Assembly (NCBI GenBank): GCA_003105015.1
Contig: PQAF01000003.1
Location: forward strand, 218,884-282,883
Reading direction: 5' to 3'
DNA: 64,000 bases
Origin: Rhodocyclales bacterium
Lineage (GTDB): Bacteria; Pseudomonadota; Gammaproteobacteria; Burkholderiales; Rhodocyclaceae
In this document: positions 36,270 to 45,356 of the stretch, piece by piece
Layout: every line of letters begins with the position of its first letter
Numbering within the stretch: the first letter of the stretch is position 1
Translations under genes and position numbers: made by a program
The notes under the pieces: generated by a model
What the model saw: the letters and a program-made list of their open reading frames with translations, nothing else
Databases searched by the model: none
Told to the model about the DNA's origin: nothing

Positions 36270-37775
36270 ATGGGATATGAACTCGTCGCCGCCGTCGATC
36301 TGGGCTCCAACAGCTTCCGCCTGCAGGTCGGGCGGGTGGTGGACGACCAGATCTATCCGCTCGACTCGCTCAAGGAGCCGGTGCGCCTGGCCGCCGGCCT
36401 GACGCCGCAGAAGAGTCTCGACGGCCCCTCGCAGCTGCGTGCGCTGGAGGCGCTGGCCCGCTTCGGCGAGCGGCTGCGCGGCTTCGACCCGGGCGCCGTG
36501 CGGGCGGTGGCGACCAACGCCCTGCGCGTGGCGAAGAACGCCCCGCAGTTCCTCGCCCAGGCCGAGGCGGCGCTGGGCTTCCCCATCGAGATCATCGCCG
36601 GCCGCGAAGAGGCGCGCCTGATCTACCTCGGCGTGGCCCATTCCCTGGCGAATCCGCGCACCCAGCAGCTGGTGGTGGACATCGGCGGCGGCTCGACGGA
36701 ATTCATCATCGGCCGCGACATCGAGCCGATCGAGCTGGAGTCGCTCTACATGGGCTGCGTCGGCTTCAGCCTGCAGTATTTCCCGCGCGGCCGCATCGAG
36801 AAGCCCGGCATGAAGGCGGCCGAGCTGGCGGCGCGCAAGGAACTGCAGGCCATCGTGCGCCAGTACAAGAAGACCGGCTGGGAGGCGGCGGTCGGCTCCT
36901 CCGGCACGGCCAAGGCGCTGGCGGACATCCTCGAGATGAACGGCCTGTCGGAAGGCGGCATCACGCGCGACGGCCTGGAGCGCTTGCGCGGCCTCCTGCT
37001 GCATGCCGGCGACCTGGGGAAACTGACTTTGCAGGGCCTGCGCCCCGACCGCATCCCGGTGCTGCCGGGCGGGCTGGCCATCATGCTGGCGGTGTTCAAG
37101 GAATTCGGCCTCGAGCGCATGACCTTCTCCGAGGGGGCGCTGCGCCTGGGCGTGCTCTACGATCTCCTCGGCCGCTACCACCACCAGGACCTGCGCAACG
37201 CCACGGTGCAGCAGTTCATGCGCCGCTACCAGGTCGACGCCAACCAGGCGGCGCGGGTGGCGGCGACGGCGCGCGGCTTCCTGTTGCAGCTGCTGCCGGA
37301 GGCGGTGGCCGAGGAGCAGCCCGATGCGCAGGTCCTCGACTGGGCGGCATCGATGCACGAAATCGGCATTTCGGTGGCGCATTCGAGCTACCACAAGCAC
37401 AGTGCCTACATCCTCGCCAACGCCGACATGCCGGGTTTCTCGAAAATGGACCAGGCGCGCCTGTCGCGCATCGTACTGGCCCACCGCGGCAAGCTGGAGC
37501 GGGTGCAGGAGATCATGCCGGACAGCGACGACTGGCTGCTGATCTTCAGCCTGCGCCTGGCCGTGCTGCTGCACCGTTCGCGCGACGACGCGCCGCTGCC
37601 GGCCATCGGCGTGAAGCGCAACGAGCGGGGTTTCGCCTTCGGCGTCGATCCGCACTGGCTGGCCGCTTCGCCGCTGACGACGGCGGCGCTGGAGGAAGAG
37701 GGCCGGCAATGGGCCGGCCTCGGCATGGAACTCAGGATCAAGGCCGGGCGCGGCAAATCCCAAGCTGCGGCATAA
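36270..37775 (+). CDS. ppx: exopolyphosphatase Ppx/GppA
   Basis: 501-aa ASKHA-fold phosphatase that removes phosphate from polyphosphate ends, and in some members hydrolyses pppGpp. N-terminal phosphate loop AAVDLGSNSFRLQVG (about 7-21), second motif VVDIGGGSTEFIIG near 137, and an HD-like C-terminal domain (from about 310, with WAASMHEIGISVAHS). The neighbouring relA and ppk1 fit a link between stringent response and polyphosphate. A weak copy of the dispersed repeat core (AAACTGACTTTG) lies in frame near 37018. Confidence 0.94.
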   Translation: MGYELVAAVDLGSNSFRLQVGRVVDDQIYPLDSLKEPVRLAAGLTPQKSLDGPSQLRALEALARFGERLRGFDPGAVRAVATNALRVAKNAPQFLAQAEAALGFPIEIIAGREEARLIYLGVAHSLANPRTQQLVVDIGGGSTEFIIGRDIEPIELESLYMGCVGFSLQYFPRGRIEKPGMKAAELAARKELQAIVRQYKKTGWEAAVGSSGTAKALADILEMNGLSEGGITRDGLERLRGLLLHAGDLGKLTLQGLRPDRIPVLPGGLAIMLAVFKEFGLERMTFSEGALRLGVLYDLLGRYHHQDLRNATVQQFMRRYQVDANQAARVAATARGFLLQLLPEAVAEEQPDAQVLDWAASMHEIGISVAHSSYHKHSAYILANADMPGFSKMDQARLSRIVLAHRGKLERVQEIMPDSDDWLLIFSLRLAVLLHRSRDDAPLPAIGVKRNERGFAFGVDPHWLAASPLTTAALEEEGRQWAGLGMELRIKAGRGKSQAAA

Positions 37776-37835
37776 TGCCGCGTCATGCCGCCATAAAGAG
37801 GCGGGCGGGCTCGAACAAACAACAAGGGGGACAGG

Positions 37836-38960
37836 GTGAGCGGGACCAGCATCGCGCTCGAGACGGATGCCGAAGGCCGGCGCTGCTTGCGCCTGGCGGG
37901 GGAGTGGCGACTGATGGCGCTGGCGCCGCGTTATGCCGCCCTGGCTGCGGAGCTGGCGGCGCGGGCGGCGGATCGCAGCCTCGTCTGGGACATCCGCGAC
38001 ATCACCTCGCTGGATTCCGTCGGCGCCATGATGCTCTGGCGCGCCTGGGGCCACCGCTTTCCGGACAACCTGGCCACGCGCGACGACCTGGAGCCGGTCT
38101 TCGCGCGCCTTTACGCTTCAAGCAAGCTGAAGGAGACCGGGCCGGAGCCGGAGCTGCCCTACGAGTGGGTCGTCACCATCGGCAGCCTCAGCCTGCGCCT
38201 GTGGCGGCACATCGTCGATTTCACCGGCCTGATCGGCCAGCTCATCCTCGACATCGGCCATGTCCTGCGCGACCCGCGCGAGGGGCCCTGGCGCGAGACC
38301 TCGGCCAACCTGTACAAGAGCGGCGTGCGCGCCATGCCGGTCACCGCGCTGGTCGGCTTCCTCATCGGCATCGTGCTGTCCTACCTGTCCGCCCTGCAGC
38401 TGAAGAACTTCGGCGCCGACATCTTCATCGTGAACATCCTCGGCATGGGCATCATCCGCGAACTCGGGCCGGTGCTGGTGGCGGTGCTGGTGGCGGGGCG
38501 CTCCGGCTCGGCGATGACGGCGCAGCTCGGCGTGATGCGCGTCACCGAGGAGATCGACGCCCTGGCGACGATGGGCGTCTCGCGCAGCCTGCGCCTGGTC
38601 TTCCCCAAGGTTCTCGCGCTGGCGCTGGCGATGCCGCTGCTGGTGCTGTGGACCAGCGCCATCGCGCTGATGGGCGGCATGGTCTCGGCCCAGTTCCAGC
38701 TCGACATCTCCTACGGCTTCTTCATCGAGACCCTGCCCAAGGTGGTGCCGGTGGCCAACCTGTACATTGCACTGGCCAAGGGCGTGACCTTCGGCATCTT
38801 CGTTGCGCTGGTGGCCTGCCATTTCGGCCTGCGCGTGCGGCCGAACACGGAAAGCCTGTCGTCGAACACCACCGCTTCCGTGGTGAGCGCGATCACCGTC
38901 GTGATCCTGGTCGACGCCGTTTTTGCCATCGCCACGCGCAGCATCGGGATGCCGACATGA
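37836..38960 (+). CDS. mlaE: MlaE-type lipid ABC transporter permease with N-terminal STAS-like domain
   Basis: 374 aa, GTG start. Residues 1-105 form a STAS-like domain (RSLVWDIRDITSLDSVGAMML), unusual for short E. coli MlaE but common in this longer class. The rest is the MlaE permease with about five membrane helices and the signature GMGIIRELGPVLVAVLVAGRSG near 210. It starts an operon with the ATPase, MCE protein and lipoprotein, which would move phospholipid between the two membranes. It overlaps the ATPase gene by 4 bp. Confidence 0.93.
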   Translation: MSGTSIALETDAEGRRCLRLAGEWRLMALAPRYAALAAELAARAADRSLVWDIRDITSLDSVGAMMLWRAWGHRFPDNLATRDDLEPVFARLYASSKLKETGPEPELPYEWVVTIGSLSLRLWRHIVDFTGLIGQLILDIGHVLRDPREGPWRETSANLYKSGVRAMPVTALVGFLIGIVLSYLSALQLKNFGADIFIVNILGMGIIRELGPVLVAVLVAGRSGSAMTAQLGVMRVTEEIDALATMGVSRSLRLVFPKVLALALAMPLLVLWTSAIALMGGMVSAQFQLDISYGFFIETLPKVVPVANLYIALAKGVTFGIFVALVACHFGLRVRPNTESLSSNTTASVVSAITVVILVDAVFAIATRSIGMPT

Positions 38961-39775
38961 CAGCCCATCCCCCATCCCCCGCCCCGATGGCGGGGACGGC
39001 CCCGGTGATCGAAGTCGAGCACCTGTCCACCCGCTTCGGCGAGCACTGGGTGCATCGCGACCTCAACCTCGTCATCGAGAAGGGCGAGGTGATGGCGCTG
39101 GTGGGCGGCTCGGGCAGCGGCAAGACCACGCTGCTGCGCCAGATGATCGGCCTGCTGTATCCGACCCAGGGGCAGATCCGACTCTTCGGCGAGCCGCTGT
39201 TCACCGGCGATCCGGTGCAGGAGCGCAACCTGCGCCGCCGCTTCGGCATGCTGTTCCAGTACGGCGCGCTGTATTCCGCCTTCACGGTCTTCCAGAACAT
39301 CGCCTTCCCGCTGCGCGAGCTGGGGGTCGTCGACGAGGCGCTGATCCACGACCTGGTGATGCTCAAGCTCTCGATGGTCGAACTGCTGCCCCGACATGCC
39401 TGGCTGATGCCCTCGGAGCTTTCCGGCGGCATGATCAAGCGCGTCGCCCTGGCGCGCGCCCTTTCCCTGGAGCCGGAGCTGCTGCTGCTCGACGAGCCGA
39501 CGGCCGGCCTCGACCCGGACCGCAGCGAGTCCTTCGTGCGCCTGATCAACAGCCTGCACCGGCAGCTCGGCCTGACGGTGGTGCTGGTGACGCACGATCT
39601 CGACACCCTGGCCGGCATGGCCACCCGCGTTGCGGTGCTGGCCGAACAGCGTATACTCGCGCTGGGCACGATCGACGAGATCACGAAGGTCGATCACCCT
39701 TTCATAAGAAATTTCTTCTGCTGCGACCGGGCTCAGCGGGCGCTGCAGAGCCGCATCTCCGAGGAACACGCATAA
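38957..39775 (+). CDS. mlaF: MlaF-type ABC transporter ATPase
   Basis: 272-aa ATPase that powers the permease before it. Walker A is GGSGSGKTT near residue 46, the signature is LSGGMIKRVALARAL and Walker B is LLLLDEPTAGLDP. A proline-rich 15-residue N-terminal extension precedes the domain. The ATG overlaps the mlaE stop; the frame is open much further upstream but only as noise over mlaE. Confidence 0.93.
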   Translation: MTAHPPSPAPMAGTAPVIEVEHLSTRFGEHWVHRDLNLVIEKGEVMALVGGSGSGKTTLLRQMIGLLYPTQGQIRLFGEPLFTGDPVQERNLRRRFGMLFQYGALYSAFTVFQNIAFPLRELGVVDEALIHDLVMLKLSMVELLPRHAWLMPSELSGGMIKRVALARALSLEPELLLLDEPTAGLDPDRSESFVRLINSLHRQLGLTVVLVTHDLDTLAGMATRVAVLAEQRILALGTIDEITKVDHPFIRNFFCCDRAQRALQSRISEEHA

Positions 39776-39776
39776 A

Positions 39777-40694
39777 ATGGAAAGCCGGGCTCACGCGCTT
39801 GCCGCCGGAATCTTCACGCTGGTGCTCGGACTGGCCTGCGCCTTCGCCGTCTTCTGGCTGTCGGGCCAGCGGGAGGCCACCAACGAGTACGTCCTGGTGA
39901 CGAAGGGCAGCGTCAGCGGCCTCAACACCCAGGCCCAGGTCCGCTTTCGCGGCATCCGCGCCGGCAAGGTGCAGGATATCGGGCTCGACCCGAAGGATCC
40001 GCGCAACATCCTCATCACCATCAGCGTCAACGCCGACCTGCCGGTGACCAGGGGCACGACGGCGAAGCTCAACTATCAGGGCGTCACCGGCCTCGCCTCT
40101 GTCCTCCTCGAGGACAAGGGGGAGAACCTCGAGCCGCTGACCGGCACCGACGACGAACTGCCGCGCATCGCCCTGCAGCCGAATTTCATGGACAGCCTGG
40201 GCGAGAATGCCTCCGCCCTGATGGCGCAGATGCGCCAGGTGGCCGACCGCACCAACGCCCTGCTGTCGGAGCAGAACGTCAAGCGCATCAGCCAGACGCT
40301 GGCCAACGTCGAGACCGCCTCGGCGGGGCTCTCCGGCAGCATGAAGGACCTGCCGCAAGTGATGGCCTCGCTCAAGCAGGCGCTCAACGAGGAGAACATG
40401 AAGAAGCTGAGCATGACGCTCGCCAACCTGGAGAAGGTCAGCGGCGACGCGGCGCCCCTCGTCGCCAGCATGCAGAGCGTGTCGAAGAAGCTCGACGCCC
40501 TGCTGGGCGAGTCGGGCGGCGAGATCTCGCAGACCACGCTGCCGCGCCTGAATGTCCTCCTGCAGGAGCTGTCGGTCAGCTCCCGCCAGATGTCGCGCCT
40601 GCTCGACCAGGTCGAGGAATCCCCCAACATGCTGATATTCGGTCGCGAGGCGCGCCGCCCGGGGCCGGGCGAAGCGGGCTTTTCGGCCAAATGA
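39777..40694 (+). CDS. mlaD: MCE-domain lipid-binding protein (MlaD-like)
   Basis: 305 aa, with one N-terminal membrane anchor (about 8-29) and one MCE domain (about 40-115: KGSVSGLNTQAQVRFRGI). A long alpha-helical periplasmic part (130-290) with coiled-coil character follows. It would collect or deliver lipid in the periplasm and hexamerise like MlaD. The helical extension is longer than in E. coli MlaD and closer to PqiB/LetB-type needles. It starts one base after the ATPase stop. Confidence 0.92.
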   Translation: MESRAHALAAGIFTLVLGLACAFAVFWLSGQREATNEYVLVTKGSVSGLNTQAQVRFRGIRAGKVQDIGLDPKDPRNILITISVNADLPVTRGTTAKLNYQGVTGLASVLLEDKGENLEPLTGTDDELPRIALQPNFMDSLGENASALMAQMRQVADRTNALLSEQNVKRISQTLANVETASAGLSGSMKDLPQVMASLKQALNEENMKKLSMTLANLEKVSGDAAPLVASMQSVSKKLDALLGESGGEISQTTLPRLNVLLQELSVSSRQMSRLLDQVEESPNMLIFGREARRPGPGEAGFSAK

Positions 40695-40702
40695 GGAACG
40701 CA

Positions 40703-41311
40703 ATGCGCAGACTGCTCCTTTCCCTTTTCGTGATGCTGCTGGCGGCCTGCGGCGGCGGCGCCAAGTCCATATCGAATGTCGCCAGCTACGACCTGGGCGC
40801 GGTGCAGCCGGCGCCGAACAACCGCATTGTCGCCAGCCTGCGCAGCATCGACGTCTTCGCCGTGGCCTGGCTGGATTCCTCGGCCATGCAGTACCGCCTC
40901 CTCTATGCGGCCAACCAGCGGCGGCAGAGCTATGCCGAGAGCCGTTGGGTGGCGCCGCCGGCGGAACTGGTCGGCCATGCCCTGCGCAAGCGCATGCTCT
41001 CAGGCGCGGCGGGCGGTGCCTGCCGCCTGCGCGTGGACCTCGACGAGTTCGCCCAGGTCTTCGATTCGGCCAAGGCCAGCCGCGCAGTGCTCGAAGTGCG
41101 GGTGCAGCTGGTGGCGCCCACCGGCGGCGAAATCCTGGCGCGGCGCAGCTTCAGCCTGTCGCGACCGGCCGCCAGCGCCGATGCGAGCGGCGGTGCGGCG
41201 GCGCTGTCCGGTGCCGTCGAGACGTTGTCCGTCGAACTGCACGACTGGCTCGGCGGGCTTGACCAGTCTGCGGACTCGGGATTGAATATCGCCCAGCGCT
41301 GCCGCAGCTAG
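40703..41311 (+). CDS. ABC-type transport auxiliary lipoprotein (PqiC/YmbA-like)
   Basis: 202-aa outer-membrane lipoprotein. The signal peptide ends in the lipobox LLAAC, with lipidated Cys at residue 16 when the ATG at 40703 (AGGAACGC upstream) is used. The mature part has the ABC_trans_aux pattern (YRLLYAANQRRQSYAESRW). As in the Pqi system, it would anchor the MCE protein's far end at the outer membrane. It ends the operon. Confidence 0.88.
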   Translation: MRRLLLSLFVMLLAACGGGAKSISNVASYDLGAVQPAPNNRIVASLRSIDVFAVAWLDSSAMQYRLLYAANQRRQSYAESRWVAPPAELVGHALRKRMLSGAAGGACRLRVDLDEFAQVFDSAKASRAVLEVRVQLVAPTGGEILARRSFSLSRPAASADASGGAAALSGAVETLSVELHDWLGGLDQSADSGLNIAQRCRS

Positions 41312-41355
41312 ATCGCCCCCCGGGGCGCCGGTGGCCCGACAGACGGAAAGAAATC

Positions 41356-42996
41356 ATGCCGGCGAATCCCTACACCATCGGCCTCGACAAGAACGCGGCC
41401 AACTACACGCCGCTGTCGCCGCTCTCGTTCATCGAACGGACGGCGACGGTCTATCCGCAGCGCACTTCCGTCATCCATGGCATGCGACGCCATACCTGGG
41501 ACGAGACCTACGCCCGCTGCCGCCGCCTCGCGTCCGCGCTGGCGGCGCGCGGCATCGGCAAGAACGACACCGTCGCCGTCATGCTCTCCAACACGCCGGA
41601 GATGCTGGAATGCCATTTCGGCGTGCCGATGGCCGGCGCCGTGCTCAATACGCTGAATACCCGCCTGGATGCCGAGGCGATTGCCTTCATGCTGAATCAT
41701 GGCGAGGCGAAAGCGCTGATCACGGACCGCGAGTTCTCGCCGACCGTCGCCAAGGCGCTGGCGCAGGCCGGGCGCGACATGCTGGTGATCGATGTGGACG
41801 ACCCCGAATACGCCGGGCCGGGCGAGCGCCTCGGCCGCGTCGAGTACGAGGTCTTCCTCGCCTCGGGCGATCCCGCCTTCGCCTGGCAGGGGCCGGCCGA
41901 CGAGTGGGACGCCATCTCGCTGAACTACACCTCGGGCACCACCGGCAACCCGAAAGGCGTGGTCTACCACCACCGCGGTGCCTATCTCAACGCCACCTCG
42001 AACATCGTCTCCTGGGGCATGCCGCCGCACGCGGTCTACCTGTGGACGCTGCCGATGTTCCACTGCAACGGCTGGTGCTTCCCGTGGACCATGGCGGCCA
42101 ACGCCGGCACCAGCGTCTGCCTGCGCCGCGTCGAGGCGAAGGCCATCCTCGACGCCATCCGCGCGCACAAGGTCACGCATTACTGCGGTGCGCCGATCGT
42201 GCACTCCATGCTGATCAATGCCCCGGCGGAATGGCGTGCCGGCATCGACCACAAAGTCAGTGCCCTGGTGGCGGCGGCGCCGCCGCCGGCCTCGATGATC
42301 GAGGGCATGAACAGGATCGGCTTCGACATCACCCACGTCTACGGTCTCACCGAGACCTACGGGCCGGCCGCGGTCTGCGCCAAGCATCCGGAATGGAACG
42401 AGCTGCCTTTGGAGGAGCAAGTACGCCTGAACGGCCGTCAGGGCGTGCGCTACCACCTGCAGGAGGGTGTCACGGTGATGGACCCGGAGACGATGCAGCC
42501 GGTGCCGCGCGACGGCGAGACCATGGGCGAGATCATGTTCCGCGGCAACATCACCATGAAGGGCTACCTGAAGAACCCGCAGGCGACCGAGGAGGCTTTC
42601 CGCGGCGGCTGGTACCATTCCGGCGACCTCGCCGTGATGCACCCCGACGACTACGTCAAGATCAAGGACCGTTCCAAGGACGTCATCATCTCGGGCGGGG
42701 AGAACATCTCCTCGGTGGAGGTCGAGGACGTGCTCTACCGCCACGCCGCGGTGCTGGCGGCTGCGGTGGTGGCCACGCCCGATCCGAAATGGGGCGAGGT
42801 GCCCTGCGCCTTCATCGAGCTGAAGGAGGGCGCCCAGGCGACGGAAGACGAGTTCATCGCCTTCTGCCGCGAGCGCATGGCGCGCTTCAAGGTGCCGAAG
42901 AAGGTGGTGTTCGGCCCGCTGCCGAAGACGTCCACCGGCAAGATCCAGAAATTCGTCCTGCGCGAGAAGGCCAAATCGACGCAGGCCATCGATTAA
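41356..42996 (+). CDS. acyl-CoA synthetase (AMP-forming, medium-chain or aryl type)
   Basis: 546-aa ANL-family ligase with P-loop YTSGTTGNPKGVVY (about 190-203), the adenylate motif YGLTETYGP near 332 and the C-terminal lysine in TSTGKIQKF. The sequence type (FIERTATVYPQRTSVIHG at the N-terminus) is that of AcsA4/dimethylsulfoniopropionate- and fatty-acyl-CoA ligases. It is followed 10 bp later by an enoyl-CoA hydratase and a Liv-type importer, suggesting uptake and activation of an organic acid. A dispersed-repeat copy lies in frame at 42252. Confidence 0.92.
   Translation: MPANPYTIGLDKNAANYTPLSPLSFIERTATVYPQRTSVIHGMRRHTWDETYARCRRLASALAARGIGKNDTVAVMLSNTPEMLECHFGVPMAGAVLNTLNTRLDAEAIAFMLNHGEAKALITDREFSPTVAKALAQAGRDMLVIDVDDPEYAGPGERLGRVEYEVFLASGDPAFAWQGPADEWDAISLNYTSGTTGNPKGVVYHHRGAYLNATSNIVSWGMPPHAVYLWTLPMFHCNGWCFPWTMAANAGTSVCLRRVEAKAILDAIRAHKVTHYCGAPIVHSMLINAPAEWRAGIDHKVSALVAAAPPPASMIEGMNRIGFDITHVYGLTETYGPAAVCAKHPEWNELPLEEQVRLNGRQGVRYHLQEGVTVMDPETMQPVPRDGETMGEIMFRGNITMKGYLKNPQATEEAFRGGWYHSGDLAVMHPDDYVKIKDRSKDVIISGGENISSVEVEDVLYRHAAVLAAAVVATPDPKWGEVPCAFIELKEGAQATEDEFIAFCRERMARFKVPKKVVFGPLPKTSTGKIQKFVLREKAKSTQAID
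42252..42276 (+). repeat. 25-bp dispersed repeat, copy L (inside the acyl-CoA synthetase gene)
   Basis: Plus-strand copy (CAAAGTCAGTG, N8, GCGGCG) read in frame as HKVSALVAAA. Confidence 0.5.
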
Positions 42997-43006
42997 GGAG
43001 AAGACA

Positions 43007-43810
43007 ATGAGTACCGTGATGCAATCCTCCAACGAGCCGCTGCTGCTGCGCAGCGACGACAACGGCGTGACCACGCTTACGCTCAACCGGCCCAGCCAGT
43101 TCAATTCGCTTTCCGACGGGCTGATCGACGAACTGTCGGCGGCGCTCGACGCCATTGCCGGGGACAAGTCGGTGCGCGCCGTTGTGCTGGCCGGTGCCGG
43201 CAAGGCCTTCTGTGCCGGCCACGACCTGAAGGAGATGCGCGCCAGTCCGGACAAGGCCTACCAGCAGGCGCTGTTCAAAAAATGCGGCCGCATGATGCTG
43301 AAGCTCACCGGGCTGCCGCAGCCGGTGATCGCCCGGGTGCACGGCATGGCGGTGGCCGCCGGCTGCCAGCTGGTGGCCATGTGCGACCTGGCGGTGGCCG
43401 TGGACACGGTGAAGTTTGCCGTCTCCGGCGTGAACCTCGGCCTGTTCTGCAGCACGCCGGCGGTGCCGCTGTCGCGCAACCTGCCGCGCAAGCAGGCCTT
43501 CGAGATGCTGGTCACCGGGGAGTTCATGGACGCGCAGACGGCCCTCGCGCGCGGCCTGGTGAACCGCGTCGTGCCGGCCGACCGGCTCGATGCCGAGGTG
43601 AGGAAGCTGACCGACTCGATTCTCGCCAAGTCGCCCGCCGCGGTGGCGATGGGCAAGCAAGCCTTCTACCGCCAGATCGAGATGGGGCTGGACGGCGCCT
43701 ACCAGCTGGCCGCCGAGACGATGGCCTGCAACATGATGGCCGAGGACGCGCAGGCCGGTATCGACGCCTTCATCGCCAAGCAGCCGATGCCGCAGTGGAA
43801 GGGAAAGTAG
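43007..43810 (+). CDS. enoyl-CoA hydratase/isomerase family protein
   Basis: 267-aa crotonase. The oxyanion loop GAGKAFCAGHDLKEM is at about 64-78 and the second loop GMAVAAGCQLVAMCDLAVA near 112. Position 137 region (LGLFCSTPAVPLSR) is the ECHDC3-like type rather than classical short-chain hydratase. It is probably co-transcribed with the acyl-CoA synthetase (AAGGAGAAG ribosome site in the 10-bp gap). Reaction: hydration or isomerisation of an enoyl-CoA; substrate unknown. Confidence 0.9.
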   Translation: MSTVMQSSNEPLLLRSDDNGVTTLTLNRPSQFNSLSDGLIDELSAALDAIAGDKSVRAVVLAGAGKAFCAGHDLKEMRASPDKAYQQALFKKCGRMMLKLTGLPQPVIARVHGMAVAAGCQLVAMCDLAVAVDTVKFAVSGVNLGLFCSTPAVPLSRNLPRKQAFEMLVTGEFMDAQTALARGLVNRVVPADRLDAEVRKLTDSILAKSPAAVAMGKQAFYRQIEMGLDGAYQLAAETMACNMMAEDAQAGIDAFIAKQPMPQWKGK

Positions 43811-43877
43811 CCGGGCGAGGGGAATCCGGTTATCATGAATTGAAACCTAAAATAATGGCCAGGCGGCAGAGGGTGGG

Positions 43878-44630
43878 GTGGCAGAAGACTGCATTCTCGA
43901 GACAAGAAACCTCGTCAAGGAATTCAAGGGTTTCATCGCCGTCAATGACGTCAGCCTGAAGGTCAGGCGCGGCCACATCCACGCCTTGATCGGCCCGAAC
44001 GGGGCCGGCAAGACCACGGTCTTCAATCTGCTCACGAAGTTTCTCGGCCCGACGCGCGGCAGCATCCTCTTCAACGGACAGGACATCACGGCGGAACAGT
44101 CGGCGCAGATCGCCCGACGCGGCATCGTCCGCTCCTTCCAGATTTCTGCCGTCTTCCCGCACCTGACTGTCCTTGAGAACGTGCGCATCGCCCTGCAGCG
44201 GAAGCTTGGCACCTCCTTCCATTTCTGGCGCTCGGACAAGAGCCTGAACGGCCTGAACGGCCGTGCCATGGAACTGCTGGCGCAGGTCGGCCTGGAATCG
44301 TTTGCCGACATGGTCACCGTGGAACTGCCCTATGGCCGCAAGCGTGCATTGGAGATTGCCACGACGCTGGCGCTGGAGCCCGAGCTGATGCTGCTCGACG
44401 AGCCGACCCAGGGCATGGGCCACGAGGACGTCGACCTCGTCAAGCAGCTGATCAAGAAGGTCTCGGCCAACCGCACGGTGCTGATGGTCGAGCACAACAT
44501 GGGCGTGGTAGCCGACATCTCCGACACCATCACCGTGCTGGCGCGCGGCGCCGTGCTGGCGGAAGGCCCCTATGCCGAGGTGTCGAAGAACCCGGCGGTG
44601 ATCGAAGCCTACATGGGCACGGCGCACTGA
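43878..44630 (+). CDS. livG: ABC transporter ATPase LivG (second importer)
   Basis: 250 aa, GTG start. Walker A is GPNGAGKTT near residue 38, degenerate signature LPYGRKRALEIA, Walker B LMLLDEPTQGMG. It overlaps livF by one base. In this cluster the ATPases come first and the binding protein sits between them and the permeases, unlike the first importer. The neighbouring acyl-CoA synthetase suggests a carboxylic acid substrate. Confidence 0.92.
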   Translation: MAEDCILETRNLVKEFKGFIAVNDVSLKVRRGHIHALIGPNGAGKTTVFNLLTKFLGPTRGSILFNGQDITAEQSAQIARRGIVRSFQISAVFPHLTVLENVRIALQRKLGTSFHFWRSDKSLNGLNGRAMELLAQVGLESFADMVTVELPYGRKRALEIATTLALEPELMLLDEPTQGMGHEDVDLVKQLIKKVSANRTVLMVEHNMGVVADISDTITVLARGAVLAEGPYAEVSKNPAVIEAYMGTAH

Positions 44631-45337
44631 TGAGCGCGACGGAATATCTTCGCGTCACCGACCTGCACGCCTTTTACGGCGAGTCGCACATCCTGCACGG
44701 CATGGACTTCCGCGTGAACCGCGGCGAGTGCGTGACCCTGCTCGGGCGCAACGGGGCGGGGCGCACGACTACGCTGAAGGCCATCCTCGGCCTGACCGGC
44801 CGGCGCACCGGCTCGGTGATGCTGAATGGCCGCGAGGTCATCGGCTGGCCGAGCCACCGCATCGCCCACCTGGGTGTCGGCTATTGCCCGGAGGAGCGCG
44901 GCATCTACGCCAGCCTGTCGACCGAGGAGAACCTCATGCTGCCGCCCGTGGTCGGCAGCGGCGGCATGCCGGTCGAGGAGATCTATCGCATGTTCCCCAA
45001 CCTGGCGGAGCGCCGCAAGAGCCAGGGCTCGCGCCTGTCCGGCGGCGAGCAGCAGATGCTGGCGATGGCGCGCATCCTGCGCACGGGGGCTCAACTGCTG
45101 TTGCTCGACGAGATTTCGGAGGGGCTGGCGCCGGTCATCGTGCAGAAGCTGGGCGAGGTGATCCGCAGCCTCAAGGAGAAGGGCTTCACCATCGTCCTGG
45201 TGGAGCAGAATTTCCGCTTTGCCGCGCCGCTCGCCGACCGCATGTACATCGTCGAGCACGGCCGCATCGTGGCGGAGATCGGCAAGGAGGAGCTGGAACA
45301 GAAGCAGGCGTTGTTGCACGAGTATCTCGGGGTTTAA
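44630..45337 (+). CDS. livF: ABC transporter ATPase LivF (second importer), Walker A Lys replaced by Arg
   Basis: 235-aa LivF. The Walker A motif reads GRNGAGRTT: residue 45 is Arg where the ATP-binding lysine is expected. Signature LSGGEQQM and Walker B LLLLDEISEGL are intact. The first importer's LivF in this window keeps Lys. Either ATP binding here tolerates Arg, or this half-site is weak and LivG does most of the work. The ATG overlaps the livG stop. Confidence 0.92.
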   Translation: MSATEYLRVTDLHAFYGESHILHGMDFRVNRGECVTLLGRNGAGRTTTLKAILGLTGRRTGSVMLNGREVIGWPSHRIAHLGVGYCPEERGIYASLSTEENLMLPPVVGSGGMPVEEIYRMFPNLAERRKSQGSRLSGGEQQMLAMARILRTGAQLLLLDEISEGLAPVIVQKLGEVIRSLKEKGFTIVLVEQNFRFAAPLADRMYIVEHGRIVAEIGKEELEQKQALLHEYLGV

Positions 45338-45356
45338 CCAACAAGAGGAGAGAGAG

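Noticed and set aside
37011..37035. A further dispersed-repeat-like sequence inside ppx (AAACTGACTTTG)
   Set aside because: Only the core matches; the ACGGCG end is not conserved, so it was not counted as a copy.
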